This document shows positions 51,933 through 60,483 of a stretch of DNA of 64,000 nt, piece by piece. Location of the stretch: the NCBI GenBank assembly GCA_021821885.1, contig JAKARO010000009.1, positions 1-64,000 of the forward strand, in the 5' to 3' direction. Both the position numbers and the translations under genes were made by a program. The notes under the pieces are model-generated. The model saw nothing but the letters and a program-made list of their open reading frames with translations. It was not told where the DNA came from and did no database searches. The first letter of the stretch is position 1. The number at the start of each line of letters is the position of its first letter. This DNA is from Pseudomonadota bacterium. GTDB lineage: Bacteria > Pseudomonadota > Gammaproteobacteria > Acidithiobacillales > Acidithiobacillaceae.

Positions 51933-52556
51933 ATGTTGAACTATTCAGCCACCATGGTGCTACTGCACCTGATCAATCTGGTCGGAATTTTTGTCTTTGC
52001 CGTAAGCGGTGCCATGCGCGGAGTCCGCAGCCAGATGGACATCTTTGGCATCCTTGTGCTGGCGGTCGTGACGGCAGTGTCCGGCGGGATCCTGCGGGAT
52101 CTGCTGATCGGCGCCATACCCCCGGAATCCATCTCCAACTGGCACGGCATCGCCATTGCCGTTTTTGCCGGTCTGGTTGTCTTTTTCTTTCACCGCCTGT
52201 TTGAGCACCTCCAGCACCCTGTCCTGCTTTTTGATGCTGCAGGACTTGGCGTCTTTGCTGCCACGGGTGCCCAGAAAGCCCTGGCCTTTGGGCTCTCTCC
52301 TGCCATGGCAGCAGTCCTGGGAATGATCAGCGGTATTGGTGGCGGGATGGTACGCGATATCCTGACCGCCCAGGTTCCGGTCGTCCTGCGCTCGGAAATC
52401 TATGCCTCTGCAGCCTTCCTGGGAGCCCTGCTGGTCCTAGCCGGGGATTACCTCCATTTTCCCCCTATCGAGAGCACCATCGCTGGCGCCGGCCTGACTT
52501 TTTTTCTCCGTACGATGGCCCTCTACCGCCACTGGAGCCTCCCCAGGCCCCGCTGA
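51933..52556 (+). CDS. TRIC-family (UPF0126) cation channel protein
   Basis: A 207-residue inner-membrane protein with seven hydrophobic segments and two glycine-rich repeats, VSGGILRDLLIG and IGGGMVRDILTA, that define bacterial TRIC/UPF0126 proteins (YicG/YadS type). Structures of relatives show trimeric potassium or cation channels; glycine transport has been proposed for some. The start at 51933 lies after GGGG. It stands alone upstream of lexA. Confidence 0.85.
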   Translation: MLNYSATMVLLHLINLVGIFVFAVSGAMRGVRSQMDIFGILVLAVVTAVSGGILRDLLIGAIPPESISNWHGIAIAVFAGLVVFFFHRLFEHLQHPVLLFDAAGLGVFAATGAQKALAFGLSPAMAAVLGMISGIGGGMVRDILTAQVPVVLRSEIYASAAFLGALLVLAGDYLHFPPIESTIAGAGLTFFLRTMALYRHWSLPRPR

Positions 52557-52612
52557 ACCCCACTGTCCAGGCAGCCCCCTGGACACCGCTTCCTGCGTGG
52601 CTTGCCTTTTTT

Positions 52613-52640
52613 CGTTAACTGTATAAAAATACAGTTAACG
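52613..52640. promoter_or_regulatory. LexA (SOS) box of lexA
   Basis: CTGTATAAAAATACAG at 52619-52634 is a perfect CTGT-N8-ACAG SOS box, and it extends to a 28-bp perfect palindrome, CGTTAACTGTAT/ATACAGTTAACG around AAAA. It lies about 25 bases before the lexA start, so lexA is autoregulated. Confidence 0.9.
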
Positions 52641-52662
52641 GGGTACAGGGGAGCAGGGCCGA

Positions 52663-53274
52663 ATGGAAGAGCTCAGTCCGAGACAGAAAGAAATTTTCCA
52701 GTGGATCCGGGAACGCATTGCGACGACCGGATTTCCTCCGACCCGTGCGGAACTGCAGGCCTCTTTTGGCTTCCGGTCACCCAATGCGGCGGAAAGCCAT
52801 CTGCGTACCCTGGCCCGCAAGGGATACCTGTTTCTGCAGGAAGGCACGGCGCGTGGCATACGGCTGGCCGCCGGAACTGGAGAGGCGGCAGGACTGCCGG
52901 TCGTTGGCCGGGTAGCAGCGGGACAGCCCATCCTGGCGGAAACGGCCATGGAAGGATTCCTGCCCGTAGACCGGGAGCTGTTTGCGGGGGCGGACTTCCT
53001 CCTGCGGGTGCAGGGAATGAGCATGCGCGATGCCGGGATACTGGAGGGCGACCTGCTGGCCGTATCGCGGAGAAAAGATCCGCGGAACGGCCAGATCGTC
53101 GTCGCGCGGGTGGACAATGAAGTGACCGTGAAGCGGTGGCACCAGGACGGACACCAGGTCAGCCTGATGCCTGAAAATCCGGATTTTCGGCCCATTATGG
53201 TAGACCTGCGCACCCAGTCCCTGGAGATTGAAGGTACCGTTGTTGGCCTGCTGCGCACGGGGGGGTTCCTGTGA
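52663..53274 (+). CDS. lexA: LexA repressor
   Basis: A 203-residue SOS repressor. The N-terminal winged helix (SPRQKEIFQWIRERIATTGFPPTRAEL, FRSPNAAESHLRTLARKG) binds the box upstream. The self-cleavage bond is Ala86-Gly87 (VAAGQP), and the catalytic pair is Ser120 (GMSMRD) and Lys157 (VTVKRW). RecA-stimulated cleavage after DNA damage would relieve repression of this gene and sulA. It overlaps sulA by four bases. Confidence 0.96.
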   Translation: MEELSPRQKEIFQWIRERIATTGFPPTRAELQASFGFRSPNAAESHLRTLARKGYLFLQEGTARGIRLAAGTGEAAGLPVVGRVAAGQPILAETAMEGFLPVDRELFAGADFLLRVQGMSMRDAGILEGDLLAVSRRKDPRNGQIVVARVDNEVTVKRWHQDGHQVSLMPENPDFRPIMVDLRTQSLEIEGTVVGLLRTGGFL

Positions 53275-53879
53275 TTCACGCCAGAGCGGTACTTGCCTCC
53301 GTCCCTTCCCGGAAAAAGCTGCCTGCTGTCCGTGCGGAAAGCGCGGTCCTGTCTTCCCGGCCACCGGAACCTGGCCAGTCCACGGGCAGGAACGCGGGAA
53401 CCATTACCGAATTTCACCTGCCGGAAGGGGAGACCGGTATGCCCGGTCTGCTGCTGCCTGCGATGGCCGCTCTCAGCCAGCAGGAATCCCGCTGGATCCT
53501 CTGGGCTTTTCCACCCCGCATTCCCGGTGCTGCGGTTCTGGCTGCCGCCGGAATCCATCCCGGCCGCCTGCTGGTGATGCGGCCACGCCGGTGCAGGGAC
53601 CCGCTGCCGGTTCTGGAATCCGCGCTGCGGGCCGGAAACTGCAGCATGGTCCTGGCCTGGTCACCGGCGATGGACGGGCGATCCCTTTCCCGTCTGCGCC
53701 GGGCAGCGGAAGAGGGGAACACCCTGGGGGTCCTGCTGACCACCGGGGAAACGGACCGTCCCTGCGGTGTACCCCCGCCTGTCTGGCCCGTTCCGGAGAG
53801 GCGGATCCAGGGCGGGCAACGGCCACCGTTCCGGACCAGGAGGCCAGCCGGCGTCCGCCAGCTGGCCCTGGCCTTCTAG
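53271..53879 (+). CDS. sulA: SulA-like cell-division inhibitor
   Basis: A 202-residue protein resembling SulA, which blocks FtsZ polymerisation during the SOS response. The match is best over GLLLPAMAALSQQESRWILWAFPPRIPGAAVLAAAGIHPGRLLVM and ALRAGNCSMVLAWSP, the region contacting FtsZ. The N-terminal 50 residues are unlike E. coli SulA and are basic. The GTG start overlaps the lexA stop, giving a lexA-sulA pair under one SOS box. ImuA-type proteins share part of this fold, but no imuB or dnaE2 follows. Confidence 0.78.
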   Translation: MIHARAVLASVPSRKKLPAVRAESAVLSSRPPEPGQSTGRNAGTITEFHLPEGETGMPGLLLPAMAALSQQESRWILWAFPPRIPGAAVLAAAGIHPGRLLVMRPRRCRDPLPVLESALRAGNCSMVLAWSPAMDGRSLSRLRRAAEEGNTLGVLLTTGETDRPCGVPPPVWPVPERRIQGGQRPPFRTRRPAGVRQLALAF

Positions 53880-54233
53880 TCCCGGTCTGGGCTCCCCGCG
53901 GGCAGACTCCTCCCACATGCCCCGGCCGGGTTCCTTTCCTGTGGCCCGGCATCTCCCCATATTCCCGTTCCCGGCCCGGAGACACCCGTCTCCGGCGCTC
54001 CGTTTTCCACACCCTGACGCAGGGCGAAAACAGGAATTTCCCGGAGCACCTGCCTTCCTGGTCTCTTTTCCAGAAGCAGAATTTATGGAATTTTTCCATA
54101 AAAAATAGATAAAATTTATGGTTATTGAGCCATAATTCGGCCATTAATACGAAAATATTCTTCATATATTTGACCACATGGGAAAATTATGCCAACCTGA
54201 AAAATAGCAATGAATATCCATGGAGCATGGAAT
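53880..54233. other. AT-rich control region of the permease, with two dyads
   Basis: GC-rich at its left, markedly AT-rich at its right. TTATGG-N7-CCATAA (54083-54101) and TTATGG-N8-CCATAA (54116-54135) are two copies of the same dyad 33 bases apart, about 100 to 130 bases before the permease start. They look like operators of one regulator. No gene is seen. Confidence 0.55.
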
Positions 54234-55853
54234 ATGAAAAAACCGGCAAAGCCAGGAAGCGTTTTCCGGCTGCGCCGCGAGGGTGGTCTACTCGGCCTGC
54301 TAATGGCATGTATTGGCGCCTCTATTGGTTCCGGCTGGCTGTTCGGCCCCCTGTATGCGGCACAAATGGCCGGGCCCTATGCAATTGGCTCATGGATCAT
54401 CGGAATTGCGGCAATTCTTCTTCTGGCCATAGTTTTTGCCGAACTTGGTCCGCTGATTCCAAAAGCCGGGGCTGTCGTCCATCTGGCCAATGTTGGCAAC
54501 GGGCCGATTGTAGGAAACCTCTGGAGCTGGATCCTCTTCCTTTCCTACGCCAGCATCGCACCCATTGAAGTTACGGCACTGCTTACCTACGCCAACAACT
54601 ACATTCCGGTTTTTCTGGTGCCACACACGAATCTGGTAAATGCGGAAGGTTTCTGGGTATCCGTTCTGGTACTGGCCTTTATCGTCGTGCTGAATTTCAT
54701 GACCGTGCAGTGGATCTTCCGGATCAACAGCGGAGCAACACTCTGGAAAATTCTCATTCCCCTGCTGACGGCAGCGGTTTTTCTGTTTTCAGGGTTTCAT
54801 CCGGAAAATTTCCGGACGGGCATTTCCCATGGTTCAGACAGTTTTGAGGGCATGTTTGCCGCCGTTGCCACCGGCGGCGTGATCTTCAGCCTGCTGGGTT
54901 TCCGGCATGCAATCGACCTTGCGGGAGAAAGCCGGAATCCCCGCCGTGACATACCCCTGGCCACGATCGGCTCCGTCCTGGTTACCGGGGGCATCTACCT
55001 GGTCCTGCAGGCCGCTTTCATTGGCGCCGTAGATCCTGCGGATCTCGCCCGCACCGGCTGGCTGCACCTGAATTTTCCGGGCATCAATGGCCCCTTTGCC
55101 GCGCTGGCTGCAGCTGTAGGGGCCGCGTGGCTTTCGGTCGTGCTGTACCTGGATGCCTTCATTTCCCCGGCAGGAACCGCCCTGATCTATACTGCCACCG
55201 CAGCCCGCGTGACCCTGGCCACTGCGGATACCGGTGTCTTTCCGCGGATCCTTGCGCGGGTCAACCGGTTCGGCGTGCCCTGGGCGGGGCTGGTGCTTCT
55301 CTATCTGGTGGGTGTGCTGTTTTTCCTGCCATTTCCGTCCTGGCAGAAAATGGTGGGCTACATTGCTTCCATGACCGTACTCTCGTATATCATCGGACCG
55401 GTGGCCCTGATCCAGCTCCGGAAAGCCATCCCCAATCTTGAACGTCCCTTTACGCTGCCCATGGCCGGAGTGGTCGCCCCGGCGGCGTTCGTATCCGGCA
55501 GCTGGATCATCTACTGGTCGGGAGTTGGCACGCTGAATTTCATGTTTGGCACGCTCTTTGTGATCCTTTGCCTGTATGCCCTGTGGGGAACCATACGGCG
55601 CGAGCCTCTGCGCACCATGGGATGGCAGTACATGTGGTGGATTATTCCCTATTTTCTGGTGCTCTGGGCGGCAGCCTGGATGGGTCCCGGCAGGCTCGGC
55701 GGTCTGGGCCTGATCACCTTTCCCGAAGGGATGGTACTGGTGGCGCTGGCAAGCCTCGTGATTTTCCGCTGGGCCGTCCACAGCTCGGTTTCGGATGACA
55801 CCATGCGGCTGTACATGCGCAGCCTGCGCAGTTCCGGGGCCGGGGCCCCATGA
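54234..55853 (+). CDS. APC-superfamily amino-acid permease
   Basis: A 539-residue permease with about 13 membrane segments. LLGLLMACIGASIGSGWLFGPLYAAQMAGPYA at the N-terminus is the APC substrate-binding helix, and FSLLGFRHAIDLAGESRNPRRDIPLATIGSV is the TM6 region. It probably imports an amino acid. The ATG at 54234 has GGAG eight bases upstream and is preferred over 54210. Its stop overlaps an ATG that opens the proB frame, so it may be expressed with proB and possibly supplies glutamate or proline-related substrates. Two inverted repeats precede it. Confidence 0.85.
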   Translation: MKKPAKPGSVFRLRREGGLLGLLMACIGASIGSGWLFGPLYAAQMAGPYAIGSWIIGIAAILLLAIVFAELGPLIPKAGAVVHLANVGNGPIVGNLWSWILFLSYASIAPIEVTALLTYANNYIPVFLVPHTNLVNAEGFWVSVLVLAFIVVLNFMTVQWIFRINSGATLWKILIPLLTAAVFLFSGFHPENFRTGISHGSDSFEGMFAAVATGGVIFSLLGFRHAIDLAGESRNPRRDIPLATIGSVLVTGGIYLVLQAAFIGAVDPADLARTGWLHLNFPGINGPFAALAAAVGAAWLSVVLYLDAFISPAGTALIYTATAARVTLATADTGVFPRILARVNRFGVPWAGLVLLYLVGVLFFLPFPSWQKMVGYIASMTVLSYIIGPVALIQLRKAIPNLERPFTLPMAGVVAPAAFVSGSWIIYWSGVGTLNFMFGTLFVILCLYALWGTIRREPLRTMGWQYMWWIIPYFLVLWAAAWMGPGRLGGLGLITFPEGMVLVALASLVIFRWAVHSSVSDDTMRLYMRSLRSSGAGAP

Positions 55854-55909
55854 GGAGGGCGGTGGGAAGGTCCCGCAGTGCCCAGGCTCCCTGGCAGCCG
55901 AGGGGGGAA

Positions 55910-57094
55910 ATGCAGCGCGGTGCCCGCAGGTGGGTCGTCAAAATCGGCAGCAGCCTCCTGATGGACCGGGAAGGCGGTCTGCACCATGAACGGATTGCCG
56001 ACTGGCTGGGACAGATCCTGCATCTTCACGAGCAGGGAATCCAGGTCATTCTTGTTTCATCTGGTGCCGTGGGGGTGGGTACAAAACGCCTTGGCTGGGA
56101 CCAGCGGCCAGCCGAACTCACCTCGCGCCAGGCCGCTGCCAGTGTTGGACAGGCAGCGCTGATGCACAGCTTCGAGCAGATCCTCCAGGAGATTTCCGGA
56201 ACAGGGAGTCCGGTACTGCACTGTGGACAGGTCCTGCTGACCCATGAGGAACTCCGCAACCGCAGCCGGTATCTCAATGTGCGCAGTACCCTGGGAACAC
56301 TTCTGGATCATGGGGTGCTGCCCGTCGTCAATGAAAACGATGCCATTTCCTACCGCCCCATCCAGCTGGGAGACAACGATACCCTGGCAGCCCTCGTGAG
56401 CAATCTCTGGGATGCAGATCTCATGGTGCTCCTGACCGACCAGGAGGGCCTGTACGATGCGGACCCCCGCAGGAATCCGGACGCAAGCCTGCTGGGAGAA
56501 GTCATGGCAGGGGATCCCCGGATAGAAGCCCTGGCCGGCTCCGGGGGGTCTGCGGTAGGGACCGGCGGCATGCTGGCCAAAGTGCGGGCGGCCGCACGGG
56601 CGACCCGTTCCGGCACGCCCACCGTGATTGCCAGCGGGCACAGGAAAGGGGTTCTGCTGCAACTGGCTGCCGGAGAGCCGGCCGGCACCTTCCTGCACGC
56701 GCGTATCCAGCCGCTTGCCGCGCGCAAGCGGTGGCTTTCCGATCATCTGCGCGTCCGGGGTACGCTGCATATTGACAGCGGGGCCGCACATGCCCTGCGG
56801 GAGCAGGGAGCCAGCCTGCTGCCCGTGGGCGTCGTGGGCCAGGAAGGGGAGTTCCGCCGTGGTGACCTCGTCAGCTGCCGGGGCCCGAAGGGAGAGGAGG
56901 TGGCCAGGGGACTGGTCAATCTCGACGCCGAAGTCCTGCACCGCTGCCGGGGAAAACGGTCAGAAGAACTGGCGGGAGACCCGGAATGTCCAGAGGAAAC
57001 GGTCATACACCGGGACAATCTTGTGCTCACTTCCGAAGCAGTATCCGGAACCGCGAAAGAGATTCCGGCGGGGAAATCCGGCACAACTGCCTGA
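55910..57094 (+). CDS. proB: Glutamate 5-kinase
   Basis: A 394-residue ProB, the first enzyme of proline synthesis, phosphorylating glutamate. It has an amino-acid kinase domain (VVKIGSSLLMDREG, LVSSGAVGVGTKRLGW, VVNENDAISYRPIQLGDNDTLAALVSNLWDADLMVLLTDQEGLYDADPR, GTGGMLAKVRAAARATRSG) and a C-terminal PUA domain (GTLHIDSGAAHALREQGASLLPVGV). The ATG at 55910 is preceded by GAGGGGGG; an in-frame ATG at 55850 overlaps the permease stop and is an alternative. The tail after the PUA domain is about 25 residues longer than usual. Confidence 0.93.
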   Translation: MQRGARRWVVKIGSSLLMDREGGLHHERIADWLGQILHLHEQGIQVILVSSGAVGVGTKRLGWDQRPAELTSRQAAASVGQAALMHSFEQILQEISGTGSPVLHCGQVLLTHEELRNRSRYLNVRSTLGTLLDHGVLPVVNENDAISYRPIQLGDNDTLAALVSNLWDADLMVLLTDQEGLYDADPRRNPDASLLGEVMAGDPRIEALAGSGGSAVGTGGMLAKVRAAARATRSGTPTVIASGHRKGVLLQLAAGEPAGTFLHARIQPLAARKRWLSDHLRVRGTLHIDSGAAHALREQGASLLPVGVVGQEGEFRRGDLVSCRGPKGEEVARGLVNLDAEVLHRCRGKRSEELAGDPECPEETVIHRDNLVLTSEAVSGTAKEIPAGKSGTTA

Positions 57095-57330
57095 TTGTCC
57101 GCTCGCTCCCGCTGCCATTAGGGTGTCGCAGCAACCGTCCGCATCGGAAAAGAACGCCGGTTCTTTTGCCGTCAGGCAAACCCCATGGGTGAAACCAGAA
57201 GAAACCGGACGGCACGTAGGGGAGGTGGCGGAGAGTAACTTGACCAGTTGCGCGGCGAACCTCCCCGCCCTGGCAAGGCACAAACCTAATCCGGCGTCTG
57301 CTGCTGGTATACCCCGCCTACATTTCATAG
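57095..57330. other. Intergenic debris upstream of the TnpB remnant
   Basis: No intact gene. The region links proB to a broken transposase end and probably contains decayed upstream sequence of the same element, but I cannot align it with confidence. Confidence 0.35.
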
Positions 57331-57605
57331 AACTGCCCGGTCTGCGGGGTGGCAGATGCGGAAAACCGGATGGTGCAGTCCGTGTTCCGGTGCCAGCATT
57401 GCGGTCGCACAGACCATGCCGGCGCAAACGCGGCAAAGAACGTCTCCGCAAGGGAATTGCAGTCAACGCCGGGGGAGCCTGTTTCGCGGCGCAAGCCCTG
57501 AAGTGTGCCGGAACCAGAGGGAGCCGGCACGTCGAAGTGGCTGGGCCCAGGCCGCTGCTGGCAGGAAGGAATCCCCGTCCTTCCGGGCGAGGAAGATGCC
57601 AACGC
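57331..57605 (+). mobile_element. TnpB (IS200/IS605 OrfB) C-terminal remnant with right end
   Basis: Reading from 57331, the frame gives [19 protein letters not shown], then [18 protein letters not shown], the zinc ribbon (CxxC...CxxC) and catalytic DxxNAAxN end of TnpB, stopping at 57501. A TAG lies directly upstream in the same frame, so only the last 56 codons survive. Some 60 to 100 bases on, AATCCCCGTCCTTCCGGGCG can fold into the stem-loop typical of the right end and guide-RNA 3' part of these elements. Confidence 0.7.
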
Positions 57606-57694
57606 AATCTATCTGGGCCTGCCATGCCCATCTGCATGCGATCAGTGCTATCATCACGCCCGCCATTGCCAGTTGCCGCCACCCGGGGTTCTCC

Positions 57695-59320
57695 GTGCTC
57701 AGCACCCATCAATTAAGCATGCAGTTTGGTTCCAAGCCATTATTTGAGAATGTCAGCGTAGAATTCGGCAGTGGCAATCGCTACGGTCTGATTGGCGCCA
57801 ATGGGAGTGGTAAAACCACCTTGATGAAAATCCTGGGCGGCGATATCGAACCCAGCTCCGGCAATGTCAGCCTAAGCAGCGGTGAGCGCCTGGGTAAGCT
57901 GCGGCAGGACCAGTTTGCTTTTGAGGACTGCACGGTGCTAGACACCGTCATGATGGGGCATCTGGAGTTCTGGCGTGTCAAGCAGGAGCGTGATCGCCTC
58001 TACGGTCTCGTCGAATTGAGTAGCGAAGAGGGCATGGCTATTGCCCAGATCGAGGGGGACTATGCTGAACTCGATGGCTACTCTGCCGAGGCGCGGGCAG
58101 GGGAATTATTGATTGGCGTTGGCATTCCGCTGGAACAGCATGGGGGATTGATGTCCTCCGTTGCCCCCGGCTGGAAATTGCGTGTGCTTCTCGCCCAGGC
58201 CCTTTTTGCCGACCCGGATATCCTGCTTCTCGACGAGCCCACCAACAACCTGGACATCCATACCATTCAGTGGCTGGAAGAATTACTGGGCACGATCAAT
58301 AGTACCATTGTCATTATTTCCCATGATCGCCATTTTTTAAATAGTGTTTGCACGCACATAGCCGATCTGGATTACGGCGGACTGCACATCTATCCCGGCA
58401 ATTATGATGAATATATGCGCGCCTCAGCTTTGGTGCGCGAACAACTGCTGGCGGAGAATGATAAAAAACGTGAAAAGATGGCGGAACTACAGGGATTCGT
58501 CAGCCGTTTTTCCGCCAATGCCTCCAAAGCCAAGCAAGCGACTTCCCGCGCTCGGCAACTGGAAAAAATCCAGCTGGAAGAGGTCAAACCTTCCAGCCGG
58601 CAGAATCCCTATTTCGTTTTTCAACAAGAGCGCAAGCTGTACCGCCATGCTCTGGATGGCAAGGATCTGGGCAAAGGCTTTCACGATTTGCGCCTGTTTC
58701 ATAAGCTGCGCCTGCACATCGAAGCGGGAGAACGGGTAGCGATCATCGGTGCCAATGGCTTGGGGAAAACTACACTGCTGCGCTGTCTTTTGGGGGATAT
58801 TGCGCTTGACACAGGTGTCGTCAAATGGGCAGAGAATTGCAAAATCGGCTATTTCGCCCAGGACTACGCTGCCGAATTCGCCCAGGATCTCAGCCTTTAC
58901 GAGTGGATGAGCCAATGGCGCAGCGAAAAAGACGATGATCAGGCCATCCGTGGGGTCCTGGGGAGACTGCTCTTCGGTCAGGAACAGGTAGACCGCAAGG
59001 TACAGGTACTTTCCGGCGGCGAAAAAGGGCGCATGCTATTCGGTAAGCTGGCCTTACAAAGGCCCAATGTCCTGATCCTCGACGAACCCACCAACCATTT
59101 GGATATGGAGTCCATTGAATCGCTCAACAATGCCCTGGAAAAATACGAGGGCACGCTGATTTTTGTCAGTCACGACCGCGAATTTGTCTCCTCTTTGGCC
59201 ACCCGCATCATTGAATTTACTGTCCAGGGGATCGAAGACTTCAAGGGTAGCTACGAAGACTATCTGCGTAGCCAAAAAAATAGCAAGGTCGTCCAGAAAA
59301 AGGCCGGAAAAGGGCGGTGA
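57695..59320 (+). CDS. ybiT: YbiT-like ABC-F ATPase
   Basis: A 541-residue soluble protein with two ABC domains and no membrane segment, matching YbiT along its length. Walker A motifs are GANGSGKTT (about residue 35) and GANGLGKTT (second half); [10 protein letters not shown] and [12 protein letters not shown] are the Walker B regions, separated by the basic linker [26 protein letters not shown] proteins act on ribosomes; YbiT's exact role is unsettled. The GTG at 57695 fits homology, whereas the track ORF starts 113 codons too early. Codon usage is visibly less GC-rich than that of proB, consistent with acquisition beside the IS605 remnant. Confidence 0.93.
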   Translation: MLSTHQLSMQFGSKPLFENVSVEFGSGNRYGLIGANGSGKTTLMKILGGDIEPSSGNVSLSSGERLGKLRQDQFAFEDCTVLDTVMMGHLEFWRVKQERDRLYGLVELSSEEGMAIAQIEGDYAELDGYSAEARAGELLIGVGIPLEQHGGLMSSVAPGWKLRVLLAQALFADPDILLLDEPTNNLDIHTIQWLEELLGTINSTIVIISHDRHFLNSVCTHIADLDYGGLHIYPGNYDEYMRASALVREQLLAENDKKREKMAELQGFVSRFSANASKAKQATSRARQLEKIQLEEVKPSSRQNPYFVFQQERKLYRHALDGKDLGKGFHDLRLFHKLRLHIEAGERVAIIGANGLGKTTLLRCLLGDIALDTGVVKWAENCKIGYFAQDYAAEFAQDLSLYEWMSQWRSEKDDDQAIRGVLGRLLFGQEQVDRKVQVLSGGEKGRMLFGKLALQRPNVLILDEPTNHLDMESIESLNNALEKYEGTLIFVSHDREFVSSLATRIIEFTVQGIEDFKGSYEDYLRSQKNSKVVQKKAGKGR

Positions 59321-59361
59321 GCGCAAAAATTCTTCCACCCTTGAACATTTGCCCGCGCATT

Positions 59362-59391
59362 CCCCCTCCTGGACCGTAGGCCAGGAGGGGG
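59362..59391. repeat. Hairpin downstream of the ABC-F gene
   Basis: CCCCCTCCTGG/CCAGGAGGGGG forms a perfect 11-bp stem with an 8-base loop, 40 bases after the ABC-F stop and directly against the end of the minus-strand transposase remnant. It could terminate the ABC-F transcript or be an insertion-sequence end. Confidence 0.5.
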
Positions 59392-59500
59392 TCAAGCGGG
59401 CCGTTTGGCCTTGCGGGGTTTTTCCATGGTCCCCTGACTCTCCACGTATCGCCGCACGGTTTCCAGCGTAGCGCCGCCGACGCTGATTGACACTCCGGCT
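59392..59500 (-). pseudogene. IS200-type TnpA C-terminal remnant
   Basis: The minus strand encodes VSVGGATLETVRRYV-like residues (ISVGGATLETVRRYVESQGT) followed by a basic tail and a stop at 59392. This resembles the last helix of IS200/IS605 Y1 transposases. The upstream part is missing. Confidence 0.5.
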
Positions 59501-59659
59501 TGCCCATCACGCCGCTGACGATCCGTCAGTGGTAAACCCGGGGTAAAAATCCAGCGGAATGAGGGTCGCAGATTTCCCGCAGAACCTGGCAAGTGTCACC
59601 CTGACTGAGGGTTTGCAAGCTGGGTCTCCCGTGTTGCCCTGGGCAGCACCACCTCTGGA

Positions 59660-59830
59660 AACCTGATTATCAAGACCCGTATCGACTCCCCCCAACGGGA
59701 TCGCTGGGCATTGTTGCGCTTTGCGATTATCGGCCCCTTGCTGGCGGCGCCACCGGCCCCTGGGGAACTGGCCTTGGCATTGAGGCGCTGGCCGCCCGGT
59801 CGTGGCGTCACGGCGCCAATCCGCAAGGGT
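59660..59830 (+). pseudogene. IS481-like transposase N-terminal fragment
   Basis: One frame reads QRDRWALLRFAIIGPLLAAP then PGELALALRRWPPGR, resembling the start of integrase-core transposases with an N-terminal helix-turn-helix. The frame then departs from the expected HPITGEP-type sequence, suggesting a frameshift and truncation at the next fragment. Confidence 0.45.
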
Positions 59831-59839
59831 GGGCTGGCT

Positions 59840-60274
59840 GAACGTTTACCACCATTCGGGGGATGGCAGACCAGGCGCCGAAAGAACTCGGCGCCGGCTT
59901 CGATGCGCTATATGTCCAGATGGGCCGTGATTCGATCCCACCGGAGAAGCTGCTGCGTGCCCAGCTATTGATCGCGAACGGCGCTAGCCGAACAGATCGA
60001 CTACAACAACCTCCTGTTTCGCTGGTTTATGGGCTTTTCCATGGACGATCTGGTCTGGAACCGCTCCACATTTATCAGGAACCGTAAGCGCCTGCCCGAC
60101 GCTGATGTGGCCCGCACAGCCGATCTGCTCTCCAGCGGGCACTTCAGCGTGGACGGCACGCTGATCGAAGCGTTGGCCTCGCACAAGAGCTATCGGCCCA
60201 TGGGCTGGGACGAATCACCGGGCGGCGGAGGGCGCAATCACACGATAGAGTGCGGTATTAAATTAAAAAATTAA
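59840..60274 (+). pseudogene. Broken IS5-like (DUF772) transposase
   Basis: A first frame gives ADQAPKELGAGFDALYVQMG and DSIPPEKLLRAQLL; after a frameshift near 59990 a second frame continues EQIDYNNLLFRWFMGFSMDD, then RNRKRLPDADVA and HFSVDGTLIEALASHKS, and stops at 60274. These are successive parts of the N-terminal DUF772 and early catalytic region of IS5-family transposases. The last half is missing, so the element is dead. Confidence 0.75.
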
Positions 60275-60302
60275 ATGGAAACATTGGATTGATTTGATTT
60301 TG

Positions 60303-60317
60303 TGGCGGAGAGAGAGG
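60303..60317. repeat. Left attachment-site repeat (tRNA-Ser 3' end copy)
   Basis: TGGCGGAGAGAGAGG is identical to the complement of the last 15 bases of tRNA-Ser at 63438-63452. The tRNA itself lies at the other end, so this copy marks the far boundary of the element. Confidence 0.65.
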
Positions 60318-60435
60318 CCGCCTTACTAGCGTTCCATGCTTTCCGATACAGTGCAAAAAATCCTTGTTAATCAATTTCATTTCAAGACTTCCCGTTCTAT
60401 GCTGTTCGCATAGATTCGGTGGAATCCGTGTCGAA

Positions 60436-60456
60436 GGGTAAGACCTAGGGTAAGAC
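60436..60456. repeat. 21-bp direct repeat, left copy
   Basis: This 21-base stretch consists of two near-copies of GGGTAAGACCTA. The identical stretch recurs at 63361-63381. The internal tandem structure and position just before the integrase suggest arm-type integrase sites or an excisionase site. Confidence 0.6.
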
Positions 60457-60483
60457 CTGAGCAGTTCAGCGGAGGGCGATGCA

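Noticed and set aside
53271-53879. ImuA of a mutagenesis cassette
   Set aside because: No imuB or dnaE2 follows, and the central motifs fit SulA better.
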